Assembly: GCF_025630775.1 (NCBI RefSeq)
Contig: NZ_JAOSZE010000049.1
Span: 1-64,000, forward strand
DNA: 64,000 nucleotides
From: Actinoplanes sp. KI2
Lineage (GTDB): Bacteria > Actinomycetota > Actinomycetes > Mycobacteriales > Micromonosporaceae
Reading direction: 5' to 3'
The position numbers were made by a program, and so were the translations under genes. The notes under the pieces were generated by a model. The model was not told the DNA's origin, did not search any database, and saw only the letters and a list, made by a program, of their open reading frames with translations. This document shows, one piece after another, positions 1-7,764 of the stretch (position 1 is its first letter; each line of letters starts with the position of its first letter).

Positions 1-84
1 GGTCGCGCCGCCTCCGCTGCTGGTCGCGCCGCCTCCGCTGCTGGTCGCGCCGCCTCCGCTGCTGCTCGCGCCGCCTCCGCTGCC
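1..84. repeat. 21-bp tandem repeat inside the lipoprotein gene
   Basis: The 21-base unit beginning GGTCGCGCCGCCTCCGCTGC occurs three times without change (1-63), followed by a diverged copy (64-84). On the minus strand each unit encodes the heptad SSGGGAT. The array probably continues left of the window. Arrays of this type change length by slippage. Confidence 0.85.
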
Positions 85-498
85 GGTCGTGCCGGCGGGT
101 TGGCTCGCGGTCGCGCCGCCCCCGCTGCCGGTCGCGCCGCTGCCTCCGCTGGCTTTGCCGTCGGACTTGCTGCTGGGCTCGCTGTCGGGCTTGCCGCCGA
201 TGCAGCGGACCGTCCCGGTGGCGGTCTGGATCAGGCGGCCGCCGGGATAGACGTACGCCGTCCTGGTCGGTTTCTGCGCCTGGGTGACGGTCGCGGTGTC
301 GCCGCCGGTGAGCTGGTAGGTCGCGGAATACGTGAGACCGGTCACACGCGCCAGCTGAACGGACATCTCGGACAACAGGTCATCGTGGGTGATGCCGGCC
401 GCGCTGGCCTGGTCGAGGTGCGTACACCCGGTCGTACCCAGCAGCAACGCCGCGGCGGCGGTGGCGCTGAGCGCGGTAAGGCGCGGGCCGGAATGCAC
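1..498 (-). CDS. putative secreted lipoprotein with Gly/Ser repeat tail (3' end outside window)
   Basis: The minus strand is open from a GTG at 498 to the window edge (166 codons, no stop seen). The AAGGTG at 510-505 sits 6 bases before this GTG and favours it over the in-frame GTG at 507. Residues 8-25 are hydrophobic and end in LLLGTTGC, a lipobox-like site, so export and lipidation on the outer face of the membrane are likely. The mature part (about residues 30-95) has no family I recognise. The C-terminal part turns into a low-complexity run of the heptad SSGGGAT, encoded by the tandem repeat at the window edge. The flexible tail may be a wall-spanning linker. The function is unknown and the real C-terminus is not visible. 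Confidence 0.7.
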   Translation of the reverse strand, partial: MHSGPRLTALSATAAAALLLGTTGCTHLDQASAAGITHDDLLSEMSVQLARVTGLTYSATYQLTGGDTATVTQAQKPTRTAYVYPGGRLIQTATGTVRCIGGKPDSEPSSKSDGKASGGSGATGSGGGATASQPAGTTGSGGGASSSGGGATSSGGGATSSGGGAT

Positions 499-575
499 GA
501 CTGACACCTTGGCCTATGCAAGCAACCCGCGCAAACCAGTAACGGGGTCGCGACGACTTATGGCAAAACTGCTGT

Positions 576-1265
576 TCAGTAGTCCCGTCTCCGGGAGAGC
601 AACTGGTGACGCATGATGTACCGGCGAACCAGAGTGGCTTGGCTCTCGTTCTTCGGGCCCTCGGCGAAGACGGCCACCATTTCCACCGACATCGGCCCCT
701 CGACCGGCACCCGCTGGCGCATCGAGCTGACCTTGAGCACGGTGGCCGGGAACGCCACCTCCTCGTCGCCGAGCGCGATGCGCACGGTCATCGCGTCGCC
801 GTCCTCGAGTTCGACGTCGGTGAAGTGTGCCCGGACCGCGCGCTCGCTCAGGTCGTGCACCACGCCGCGGGCCGGCTCCTGGCCGGGCCGGATCATGGTG
901 ATGGTCTCCCCGCCGCCGCCGCGCACGTACGACCGCATCTGCTCCACCGTCGGCTCGCCGCTGAGGCGAATCTCGATCCGGTTGCCGTCGACCGCGGTCA
1001 CCTCGGCAGCCTGGCACATCCGCCCGCGTGGCGGCGCCGCCCAGCGCAGCTCGATCTTCGACTTGACCGACGGCACGTAGATCAGCGCCATCGATAGCGT
1101 GGCAATCGAGCCGGAGGTCTGTACGACCCGCACCTCGGACACCGTTTCGCCATCCGAGGTCATCTCGAGATACGACCCGGCGGGCGGGAGCATGGAAGTA
1201 CTCATAGTGCCAGGCTGATCGGCATTCGGCGAGTCGGGCTGAGGCATCGGGTGACGGAAGTTCAC
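576..1265 (-). CDS. PilZ-domain protein (probable cyclic-di-GMP receptor)
   Basis: A protein of up to 229 residues. The layout (N-terminal beta-rich YcgR-like region, then a PilZ-like region) is suggested by VRGGGGETITMIRPGQEPARG followed by VRAHFTDVELEDGD, where PilZ proteins carry an RxxxR motif and a D/NxSxxG motif. Here the second motif is poorly conserved, so c-di-GMP binding is not certain. Three starts are possible: the GTG at 1265, an ATG at 1247, and an ATG at 1205 (MSTSMLPPAGSYLEM). None has a strong ribosome site. The shortest form starts where the folded domain appears to begin. The gene is divergent from enolase. Confidence 0.6.
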   Translation of the reverse strand: MNFRHPMPQPDSPNADQPGTMSTSMLPPAGSYLEMTSDGETVSEVRVVQTSGSIATLSMALIYVPSVKSKIELRWAAPPRGRMCQAAEVTAVDGNRIEIRLSGEPTVEQMRSYVRGGGGETITMIRPGQEPARGVVHDLSERAVRAHFTDVELEDGDAMTVRIALGDEEVAFPATVLKVSSMRQRVPVEGPMSVEMVAVFAEGPKNESQATLVRRYIMRHQLLSRRRDY

Positions 1266-1387
1266 CGGCCGCGCGTACGCCCGCCACCCCGCCCCGATAC
1301 GCTCAGACCGTGGTCGGCCGCAGGGTCGCGGTCGAAGATCGCAGCCTTATCCAGAGCTGCTTGAAAGTCAGAGGAGCGACACGACAC

Positions 1388-2671
1388 ATGGCCACCATCG
1401 AAGCAATCGTCGCCCGCGAGATTCTCGATTCCCGGGGCAACCCGACGATCGAGGTCGAGGTCGGGCTCGACGACGGCACGGTCGGCCGCGCCGCGGTGCC
1501 GTCCGGCGCCTCGACCGGCGCATTCGAGGCGCTCGAGCTGCGCGACGGCGACAAGGGGCGTTACCTCGGCAAGGGCGTCGAGAAGGCGGTCGCCAACGTC
1601 GAGGACAAGATCGCCGATGAGCTCGTCGGCTACGAGGCGAGCGAGCAGCGCCTCATCGACCAGAAGATGCTCGACCTGGACGGCACCGCCGACAAGTCCG
1701 AGCTGGGCGCTAACGCGATCCTGGGCGTGTCGCTGGCCGTCGCCAAGGCCGCGGCGCTCTCCGCCGAGCTCCCCCTGTTCCGGTACGTCGGCGGCCCGAA
1801 CGCCGCGGTGCTGCCGGTCCCGATGATGAACATCCTGAACGGTGGTGCGCACGCCGACTCGAACGTCGACGTCCAGGAGTTCATGATCGCCCCGATCGGC
1901 GCGCCGACGTTCCGCGAGGCGCTGCGCACCGGTGCGGAGGTCTACCACGCGCTGAAGTCGGTGCTGAAGAAGAAGGGCCTCTCCACCGGCCTGGGCGACG
2001 AGGGCGGCTTCGCGCCGAGCCTGCCGGCCAACGCCGCCGCGCTCGACCTGATCGCCGAGGCGGTCAAGGCGGCCGGCTTCTCCCTGGGCACCGACATCGT
2101 GCTGGCGATGGATGTGGCCGCGACCGAGTTCTACAAGGACGGCTCGTACGTCTTCGAGGGCTCGCCGAAGTCGACCGACGAGATGATCACCTACTACGCC
2201 AAGCTCGCCGACGAGTACCCGATCGTCTCGATCGAGGACCCGCTGGCCGAGGAGGACTGGGCCGGCTGGAGCGCGATGACCGCGCAGCTCGGCAGCAAGA
2301 TCCAGATCGTCGGCGACGACCTGTTCGTCACCAACCCGACCCGCATCGGCCGGGGCATCGCCGAGGGCGCGGCCAATGCCGTGCTCGTCAAGGTCAACCA
2401 GATCGGCTCGCTGACCGAGACCCTCGACGCCGTGGACCTGGCCCACCGGGCCGGCTTCAAGACGATGATGTCGCACCGCTCGGGTGAGACCGAGGACACC
2501 ACGATCGCCGACCTCGCGGTCGCGGTCGGCAGCGGCCAGATCAAGACCGGCGCCCCGGCGCGGTCCGACCGGGTCGCCAAGTACAACCAGCTCCTGCGCA
2601 TCGAGGAGCAGCTGGAGAGCGCCGCGCGCTACGCCGGCGCGGGTGCTTTCCCGCGTTACCGGGCCGCGTAA
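1388..2671 (+). CDS. eno: enolase (phosphopyruvate hydratase)
   Basis: This enzyme converts 2-phosphoglycerate to phosphoenolpyruvate in glycolysis, in the cytosol, with Mg2+. The 427-residue length is normal. It starts MATIEAIVAREILDSRGNP, the conserved enolase N-terminus. It carries the metal-site stretch SIEDPLAEED, GDDLFVTN, the catalytic-lysine stretch LVKVNQIGSLTET, and the family signature SHRSGETEDTTIADLAV. The ATG at 1388 is chosen over the longer open frame because of this N-terminus and GAGGAG at 1371-1376. It leads the eno / ftsB-like / DUF501 / acetyltransferase / ppx run, an order conserved in actinobacteria. Confidence 0.98.
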   Translation: MATIEAIVAREILDSRGNPTIEVEVGLDDGTVGRAAVPSGASTGAFEALELRDGDKGRYLGKGVEKAVANVEDKIADELVGYEASEQRLIDQKMLDLDGTADKSELGANAILGVSLAVAKAAALSAELPLFRYVGGPNAAVLPVPMMNILNGGAHADSNVDVQEFMIAPIGAPTFREALRTGAEVYHALKSVLKKKGLSTGLGDEGGFAPSLPANAAALDLIAEAVKAAGFSLGTDIVLAMDVAATEFYKDGSYVFEGSPKSTDEMITYYAKLADEYPIVSIEDPLAEEDWAGWSAMTAQLGSKIQIVGDDLFVTNPTRIGRGIAEGAANAVLVKVNQIGSLTETLDAVDLAHRAGFKTMMSHRSGETEDTTIADLAVAVGSGQIKTGAPARSDRVAKYNQLLRIEEQLESAARYAGAGAFPRYRAA

Positions 2672-2768
2672 GGCCCGACCGAAGATCATGGAGTTGTGGC
2701 ACTCGCGCAATCCGGCATAGGTTGCAGCGGGTGCCACAGCACCTGATCGGTCGAGCGGGGGTGCAAAG

Positions 2769-3347
2769 GTGACCACACAGCGACGTACGCCGAGCGGCCA
2801 GGGCCCGTCCCGCCGTCCCAGCTCGTCGCGGGTGCGCACCACGGGCGGGATCCGCACGACGAGCACCACCCGGGCGCCGGTCGGCAGCCGGACCCGCTCG
2901 CGACCCGCGCCGACCCGCCGCACGGTGAACGTGGGCACCGGCCCGGCGAAGCGGACCGCCGCGCCTCGTCCGCGGGCGCTGACCGGCCGGGCGACCGTCT
3001 TGATCGTCGTCTTCGTGGCGCTGGCCCTGGCGTACACGTATCCCCTGCGGGTCTATCTCGCGCAGGAGTCGCAGATCGCCCAGCTGGAGGCCGATCAGGC
3101 CAACCAGCGCAAGGTGATCGCGGACAAGCAGGAGCAGCTGCAGAAGTGGAAGGACCCGGAGTACGTCCGGGCCCAGGCCCGGGCGAAGCTCTTCTACGTG
3201 CGCCCGGGGGAGAAGATGCTGCTGGTGCTGCCCGACCCGAACCCCGCCGCGAGCACCACCGGCTCGCAGCCGGCGGCCGCGCCCGACCGCTGGTACGACA
3301 CGCTGTGGAACAGCGTCCGAGCCGCCGACGAAGAGTCTCAGAACTGA
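2769..3347 (+). CDS. ftsB: FtsB/DivIC-family septum formation protein
   Basis: A 192-residue bitopic membrane protein of the divisome. The first 75 residues are basic and Ser/Thr/Arg/Pro-rich (cytosolic tail). One membrane helix follows (about residues 76-95, VLIVVFVALALAYTYPL). A coiled coil then runs through QIAQLEADQANQRKVIADKQ, followed by the FtsB/DivIC signature region KDPEYVRAQARAKLFYVRPGE. In bacteria this family joins the FtsL/FtsQ complex that activates septal wall synthesis. The start is a GTG at 2769. Its stop overlaps the start of the next gene (TGATG). The position after eno matches the mycobacterial order. Confidence 0.9.
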   Translation: MTTQRRTPSGQGPSRRPSSSRVRTTGGIRTTSTTRAPVGSRTRSRPAPTRRTVNVGTGPAKRTAAPRPRALTGRATVLIVVFVALALAYTYPLRVYLAQESQIAQLEADQANQRKVIADKQEQLQKWKDPEYVRAQARAKLFYVRPGEKMLLVLPDPNPAASTTGSQPAAAPDRWYDTLWNSVRAADEESQN

Positions 3348-3850
3348 TGGACGCACCCTCCCAAGCCGACCTCGATCTCGTGGCGGCCCAGCTCGGCCGC
3401 ACGCCCCGGGGCACCCGGGCGATCGCGCACCGCTGCCCGTGCGGCAATCCGGATGTGGTGGAGACGACGCCGCGCCTACCCGACGGCACCCCGTTTCCCA
3501 CGCTGTTCTACCTGACCTGCCCCCATGCGACGGCCGCGTGCAGCCGGCTGGAGTCGGCCGGTGTCATGCGCGACATGCAGGAGCGGTTGTCCACCGATCC
3601 CGAGCTGGCCGAGCGATACGAGAAGGCCATGGAGGACTACCTGGCCCGGCGCAAGGCGATCGAGGACGTGCCGGAGATCGCGCACGTGGCCGCCGGCGGC
3701 ATGCCCGACCGGGTGAAGTGCCTGCACGTCCATCTTGGGCACGCGCTCGCGGTGGGCCGCGGCGTGAACCCGTTCGGCGACGAGGTGCGCGATGCCATCG
3801 AGCCGTGGTGGATCGAGGGCCCGTGCGTCTCGGCGAAGAAGGACGAGTAG
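3347..3850 (+). CDS. DUF501 family protein
   Basis: A 167-residue protein of the DUF501 family, which has no established function. It starts MDAPSQADLDLVAAQLGR at an ATG that shares one base with the ftsB stop, so it is probably translationally coupled. It has conserved Cys/His positions (HRCPCGNPDVV, LTCPHATAAC, KCLHVHLGHALA) that could form a metal site; that is inference. The C-terminal stretch with GVNPFGDEV is a family hallmark. It sits between ftsB and ppx, as in mycobacteria. Confidence 0.9.
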   Translation: MDAPSQADLDLVAAQLGRTPRGTRAIAHRCPCGNPDVVETTPRLPDGTPFPTLFYLTCPHATAACSRLESAGVMRDMQERLSTDPELAERYEKAMEDYLARRKAIEDVPEIAHVAAGGMPDRVKCLHVHLGHALAVGRGVNPFGDEVRDAIEPWWIEGPCVSAKKDE

Positions 3851-4345
3851 GTGGAGATACGGCGCGCGCGGACCGGTGACGTCAAGGCCATCCGGGCTCT
3901 CGTCGATGCGTATACGGCCGACCGCCGCCTGCTCAGCAAGGCCACGGTCACCCTGTACGAGTCGGTGCAGGAGTTCTGGGTCGCCGCCGACGACGACGGC
4001 ACCGTGCTCGGGTGCGGCGCGCTGCACGTGATGTGGGAGGACCTGGCGGAGATCCGTACGGTCGCGGTCGATCCCTCCTTCCGCGGCCGGAAGATCGGCC
4101 ACAAGATCGTGTCCCGCCTCCTCGATGCCGCTCGTGACCTGGGCGTCGCCCGGGTCTTCTGCCTGACCTTCGAGACCCGGTTCTTCGGCTCGTTCGGCTT
4201 CACCGAGATCGATGGCGCGCCGGTGCCGCACTCGGTCTACGAGCAACTGCTGCGCTCGTACGACGAGGGCGTCGCCGAGTTCCTCGATCTCGAGCGGGTC
4301 AAGCCCAACACCCTGGGGAACACGAGAATGCTCCTGCTGCTATGA
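3851..4345 (+). CDS. argA: ArgA-like amino-acid N-acetyltransferase (GNAT)
   Basis: A 164-residue single-domain GNAT enzyme. The acetyl-CoA loop is visible as AVDPSFRGRKIGHKIV. The flanking LGCGALHVMWEDLAEIRTVAV and the C-terminal stretch EFLDLERVKPNTLGNTRMLLLL closely resemble the stand-alone N-acetylglutamate synthase of mycobacteria, the first step of arginine synthesis. The GTG start follows the DUF501 stop directly, and the stop region overlaps the ppx start by 4 bases. Substrate assignment rests on family resemblance. No regulatory domain is present, as is normal for this short form. Confidence 0.8.
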   Translation: MEIRRARTGDVKAIRALVDAYTADRRLLSKATVTLYESVQEFWVAADDDGTVLGCGALHVMWEDLAEIRTVAVDPSFRGRKIGHKIVSRLLDAARDLGVARVFCLTFETRFFGSFGFTEIDGAPVPHSVYEQLLRSYDEGVAEFLDLERVKPNTLGNTRMLLLL

Positions 4346-5247
4346 GGGTCGCGGCGATCGACTGCGGCACCAACTCGATCCGCCTGCTGATCGCGGACGC
4401 GGCCGGCGGGCGGCTCACCGACGTGGTGCGGCGCATGGAGATCGTCCGGCTCGGCGAGGGCGTCGACCGCACCGGCCGGCTCTCCGACGCCGCGCTGGAA
4501 CGAACCCGAAAAGCCTTGATCGCGTACGCGGCGGAGATCGAGAGCCGCAACGTCGACCGCGTGCGGATGTGCGCCACGTCGGCCTCGCGCGACGCGTCGA
4601 ACGCCGCCGACTTCCGCGCGATGGTCCGCGAGGTGCTCGGCGCCGACCCCGAGGTGATCACCGGCGACGAGGAGGCGCGGCTCTCGTTCACCGGCGCGGT
4701 GACCGGCCTGAGCGCCGAGCCGCCGTACCTGATCTTCGACATCGGCGGCGGCTCGACCGAGTTCGTCACCGGCTCGACCGGCGTCGAGCACGCCATCTCG
4801 ATGGACATCGGCTGCGTCCGGATGACCGAGCGCTACCTGCACGATGATCCGCCGACCGGGGCGCAGATCGAGGCGGCCACCCGGGACATCGCGGCGGCGG
4901 TGGACACCGCGCTCGCGGCCGTGCCGGGCCGGTCGGCGTCGACCCTGGTGGGTCTGGCCGGGACGGTCACGACGGTCACCGCGCTGGCGCTGGGCCTGCC
5001 GGAGTACGACAGCGAACGCATCCACCACGCCCGGGTGTCGCATGACTCGGTGGCCAAGGTGGCCGATGACCTGCTGGCCATGACGGTCGCTTCTCGTCTT
5101 GCGCTGCCCGTGATGCACCCCGGCCGGGCCGATGTGATCGGCGGCGGCGCGCTCATCCTGCGGATCATCATGGAGCGGGCGGGCCAGGAGTTCCTGATCG
5201 CCTCCGAGCACGACATCCTCGACGGCATAGCGGTTTCGATCTCCTAG
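4342..5247 (+). CDS. ppx: Ppx/GppA family exopolyphosphatase
   Basis: A 301-residue protein of the actin-like ASKHA phosphatase fold. It hydrolyses inorganic polyphosphate and/or the gamma-phosphate of pppGpp. Signatures seen: AAIDCGTNSIRLLIAD (phosphate-1 loop, residues 4-19), the catalytic region ITGDEEARLSFTGAV, and FDIGGGSTEFV (phosphate-2 loop). The length matches the short Ppx2 type of actinobacteria, which lacks the C-terminal HD-like domain. The start overlaps the preceding stop as ATGA. As the last gene of the eno run it links phosphate and stress metabolism to that operon. Confidence 0.92.
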   Translation: MRVAAIDCGTNSIRLLIADAAGGRLTDVVRRMEIVRLGEGVDRTGRLSDAALERTRKALIAYAAEIESRNVDRVRMCATSASRDASNAADFRAMVREVLGADPEVITGDEEARLSFTGAVTGLSAEPPYLIFDIGGGSTEFVTGSTGVEHAISMDIGCVRMTERYLHDDPPTGAQIEAATRDIAAAVDTALAAVPGRSASTLVGLAGTVTTVTALALGLPEYDSERIHHARVSHDSVAKVADDLLAMTVASRLALPVMHPGRADVIGGGALILRIIMERAGQEFLIASEHDILDGIAVSIS

Positions 5248-5277
5248 CCGCCGGGTCTCCGGTGCGCTGTTCCGCTC

Positions 5278-5307
5278 TTGACGGTACTCCGCATTGCACA
5301 GTACTTT
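5278..5307 (+). promoter_or_regulatory. promoter with candidate PadR operator
   Basis: TTGACG (5278-5283) and TACTTT (5302-5307) are spaced 18 bases and would start transcription at about 5314-5315, exactly at the GTG of the PadR gene (leaderless). Between the boxes lies an inverted repeat GTACT-N11-AGTAC (5284-5304). PadR proteins commonly repress their own promoter through such sites. This is read from sequence only. Confidence 0.55.
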
Positions 5308-5314
5308 GCATCGC

Positions 5315-5644
5315 GTGGACACCACCCAGCTCCTCAAGGGCGTGCTGGACCTCGCCGTCCTCGCTGCCCTGCGCGACGAGGACGGCTACGGCTACGACAT
5401 CCTGCGCCGGCTGCGCGGGGCGGGCCTCGAGGAGGTCGGCGACGCCTCGGTCTACGGCACGCTGCGCCGGCTGTTCAACGCCGGCTTCCTGAACACCTAC
5501 GTGGTCCCCAGCGACGAGGGTCCACATCGGAAGTACTACGCGCTCAACGCGTCCGGCCGCGCCGAGTTGCAGCGGTCCGGCAAGATCTGGCACGGCTTCG
5601 CAACCACGATGGACGATCTGCTGCGCGAGCGGGGGGCGGCGTGA
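5315..5644 (+). CDS. PadR family transcriptional regulator
   Basis: A 109-residue winged-helix repressor. The signature is DTTQLLKGVLDLAVLAALRD ... GYGYDILRRL ... VGDASVYGTLRRLFNAGFL, followed by the wing and YYALNASGRAEL. The C-terminal dimerisation helix is short, as in the compact subfamily 2. The GTG at 5315 is preferred over TTG 5294 because the promoter boxes place the transcript start there and because PadR proteins begin just before DTTQLLKG. The stop overlaps the next gene as GTGA. The usual ligand class is small hydrophobic or drug-like compounds; the ligand here is unknown. Confidence 0.88.
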   Translation: MDTTQLLKGVLDLAVLAALRDEDGYGYDILRRLRGAGLEEVGDASVYGTLRRLFNAGFLNTYVVPSDEGPHRKYYALNASGRAELQRSGKIWHGFATTMDDLLRERGAA

Positions 5645-6558
5645 ACGACGAGATCACCCGGTATGTCGAGGGCGTGCGGCATTCGTTGGCCGGCCTCGCC
5701 GAGGCGACCCGCGACGAGCTGATCGAGGACCTGCCGGAACACCTGGCGGAGGTGCAGGCCGAGGGAACGGGCACGCTGGTCGACCGGCTGGGCCCGCCCG
5801 AGGCGTACGCGTCGGAACTGCGCGGAACCGCCGGCCTGGTCGGCGGCTTCCCGGATCCGCCACCCGCCGCCTTCGCGCGCCTGCACGAGGCCCGCGATCA
5901 GGCCCAGCGTCTGCTGGATCGGGCCGACCGCAAAATCGGACCCATCATCGGGTACGAGCGGGCCCGCGACTTCCTCGTCCTGCTGCGACCGGGCTGGTGG
6001 GTGCTGCGCGGTTATCTGATCGCGATGGCCGTCGCCTACCTGCTCTCCGGCCACACGCGACTCGGCCTGCTCCCGCGCCTGGGCGACAACGAGCTGGTCG
6101 CCCTGGTCCTGCTGGCCGGCTGCGTGCTCGTCTCGATCGTGCTGGGCAAGCGCTCGCCGTCGTTCGCCCGGCTCCCGCGGCTGGCGCTGCACGCCGGCAC
6201 GGTGGTGCTGGTCATCTTCGCGTTCTCCGGCTTCGTCAACGCCGACGACCTGGCCCGCGAGCCCGGCTACAGCGACGTCAACTACGGCTTCTCCGACCCG
6301 AACCCGTACAGCAACGTCAACGACGTGTACGTGTACGACGGCCAGGGTCGGCTGGTGCTGAACGCGCACCTGTACGACCAGGACGGCAACCCGATACAGC
6401 TGGGCACCAACCAGTGCGACGACCTGACGACGGGGGAGAGCAGCCGCTCGCGGAACATGGGCTACCCGTACTGCCCGCAGGACGCGCCCTTCGGGTCGCC
6501 GTCGCCGTCGCCGTCGGTGTCCTTCAAGCCCACGCCGTCGGGGTCGGCCGCCCGTTAG
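5641..6558 (+). CDS. integral membrane protein co-transcribed with PadR
   Basis: A 305-residue protein starting at a GTG that overlaps the PadR stop. Residues 1-60 form a helical cytosolic segment of the kind found in the HAAS/DUF1700 partner proteins of PadR regulators (ITRYVEGVRHSLAGL, RDELIEDLPEHLAEV, LGPPEAYASELR). About three membrane helices follow (119-136, 150-169, 181-198). The rest is an exported domain rich in Asn/Tyr/Asp (YSDVNYGFSDPNPYSNVNDV) with a Ser/Pro tail. A PadR plus such a membrane partner usually forms an envelope-stress or drug-response pair. The specific role is unknown. Its stop overlaps the stop of the convergent gene by 4 bases. Confidence 0.8.
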   Translation: MNDEITRYVEGVRHSLAGLAEATRDELIEDLPEHLAEVQAEGTGTLVDRLGPPEAYASELRGTAGLVGGFPDPPPAAFARLHEARDQAQRLLDRADRKIGPIIGYERARDFLVLLRPGWWVLRGYLIAMAVAYLLSGHTRLGLLPRLGDNELVALVLLAGCVLVSIVLGKRSPSFARLPRLALHAGTVVLVIFAFSGFVNADDLAREPGYSDVNYGFSDPNPYSNVNDVYVYDGQGRLVLNAHLYDQDGNPIQLGTNQCDDLTTGESSRSRNMGYPYCPQDAPFGSPSPSPSVSFKPTPSGSAAR

Positions 6559-7202
6559 GGGCTGACGCGGTACATCAGCGCCTCGCCGCCGACCGGGCGG
6601 AACCCGGCGGCCTGGAACGTACGGATGCTCCGCGCATTGCCCGCCGCCTGCTGCGACCAGACCGGCAAGCCGCCCGGCACGAGATGCCGGGCGGCCGCCG
6701 CGAGCAGCCGGCCCAGTCCGCGCCGCCGCTGCGCCGGATCCACCTCGATCGCCGCCTCCCATCGCCCGGCCACCCCGCGCCCGAGAATCAGCACGCCGCC
6801 GTCGGCCTGCCAGACCCGGACGTCGTCGCGATGCACCAGTGCCCGGCGCACCCGCGGATGATCCGGGTCGTCGATCTCCTTGAGTTCGACCGGCGGAGGC
6901 CCGGCCAGCGGGTCGGCGACAGTCAGCAGATCGATCGTGTCCATCCGTCGCCCGATCCGGCTCATCAGCGCCTGCAGGAAGGCGGGGTTCATCGCCGCCG
7001 CCAGCTCATCGGTGTCCACATCGGCCAGAGCCCGCCCGACCCAGGCCGGATCCTCGTCGACGAACACCACCGAATGCGCGGTGAACGCCACCACCCCCGC
7101 ATCCCGTTCACTCGGCTGCGGCACGACGATCGTCGCGCCGTCGTCGGGCGGGAAACGCCCCTCGGCCGCCGCCTCCAAAATCCCCGCGAGTGTCTCCGTC
7201 AC
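6555..7202 (-). CDS. GNAT family N-acetyltransferase
   Basis: A 215-residue protein with a GTG start. The C-terminal GNAT domain (about residues 85-215) shows the acetyl-CoA loop VDPAQRRRGLGRLLAAAA and the terminal NARSIRTFQAAGFRPVGGEALMY beta-bulge region typical of the fold. The N-terminal 80 residues may help substrate choice. The gene is convergent with the membrane protein (stops overlap) and divergent from another acetyltransferase only 17 bases away, so one short spacer must serve both starts. The substrate is unknown. Confidence 0.85.
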   Translation of the reverse strand: MTETLAGILEAAAEGRFPPDDGATIVVPQPSERDAGVVAFTAHSVVFVDEDPAWVGRALADVDTDELAAAMNPAFLQALMSRIGRRMDTIDLLTVADPLAGPPPVELKEIDDPDHPRVRRALVHRDDVRVWQADGGVLILGRGVAGRWEAAIEVDPAQRRRGLGRLLAAAARHLVPGGLPVWSQQAAGNARSIRTFQAAGFRPVGGEALMYRVSP

Positions 7203-7219
7203 CCGTCTATCCTGCCCGC

Positions 7220-7720
7220 GTGATCACCTTGACCCCGGCCCGCCTGGCCGGCGCCGAGCTCGACGACCTCGTGCGGATCTGCCGGTCCCAGCCGGACTAC
7301 TGGCGGGTCAGCGGCGACCTCGACCCGGCGACGGCGTCCCGGGCCGACATCGAGGTCATGCTCCGCGAGGACGCCGAGGCCGAGGGCTGCCAGACCGTGG
7401 TGGGTCGAGATGCCGATGGACGGGTGGTGGGCTTCGCCCAGCTCCTGCTGCGCCATCCCGTCGACGGCTGCCCGTGGATCGGCCTGCTGCTCGTGGACGG
7501 AGAGCTGAGCGGCCGAGGTCACGGCCGGGCCATCGTCGCCGCCCTCGAGGAAAGGTTCCGGAACGAGGGGGTCACCGCGGTGCGCCTCGGCGTCCTGGTC
7601 GCCAACACGGCGGCCCAGCCGTTCTGGGCGGCGCTCGGCTACCGCCGGATCGACCTGCGGCCGGATCGGGCCAAGGGCCGTCCTACGCTCGTCCTCGAGA
7701 AGACGACCGCGGCTGGGTGA
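7220..7720 (+). CDS. GNAT family N-acetyltransferase
   Basis: A 166-residue acetyltransferase. The coenzyme-A loop is VDGELSGRGHGRAIVAAL, with the later ANTAAQPFWAALGYRRI typical of GNAT domains. The GTG at 7220 is chosen because TATCCT (7208-7213), a good -10 box, lies 6 bases before it, which fits a leaderless transcript. The gene is divergent from the preceding acetyltransferase. The substrate is unknown. Confidence 0.85.
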   Translation: MITLTPARLAGAELDDLVRICRSQPDYWRVSGDLDPATASRADIEVMLREDAEAEGCQTVVGRDADGRVVGFAQLLLRHPVDGCPWIGLLLVDGELSGRGHGRAIVAALEERFRNEGVTAVRLGVLVANTAAQPFWAALGYRRIDLRPDRAKGRPTLVLEKTTAAG

Positions 7721-7764
7721 ACCCCGGGCGCGACCGCTGTCGTGCCGGATGCTCTGCTGGTCCG

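Noticed and set aside
100..504. Plus-strand 134-codon frame at the window start
   Set aside because: It is the mirror of the minus-strand lipoprotein gene and is Ala/Gly/Arg low-complexity. The minus frame has a signal peptide and lipobox.
1262..3037. Minus-strand 591-codon frame opposite eno
   Set aside because: Antisense to enolase, Arg/Val/Asp-rich with no family resemblance; a typical high-GC shadow frame.
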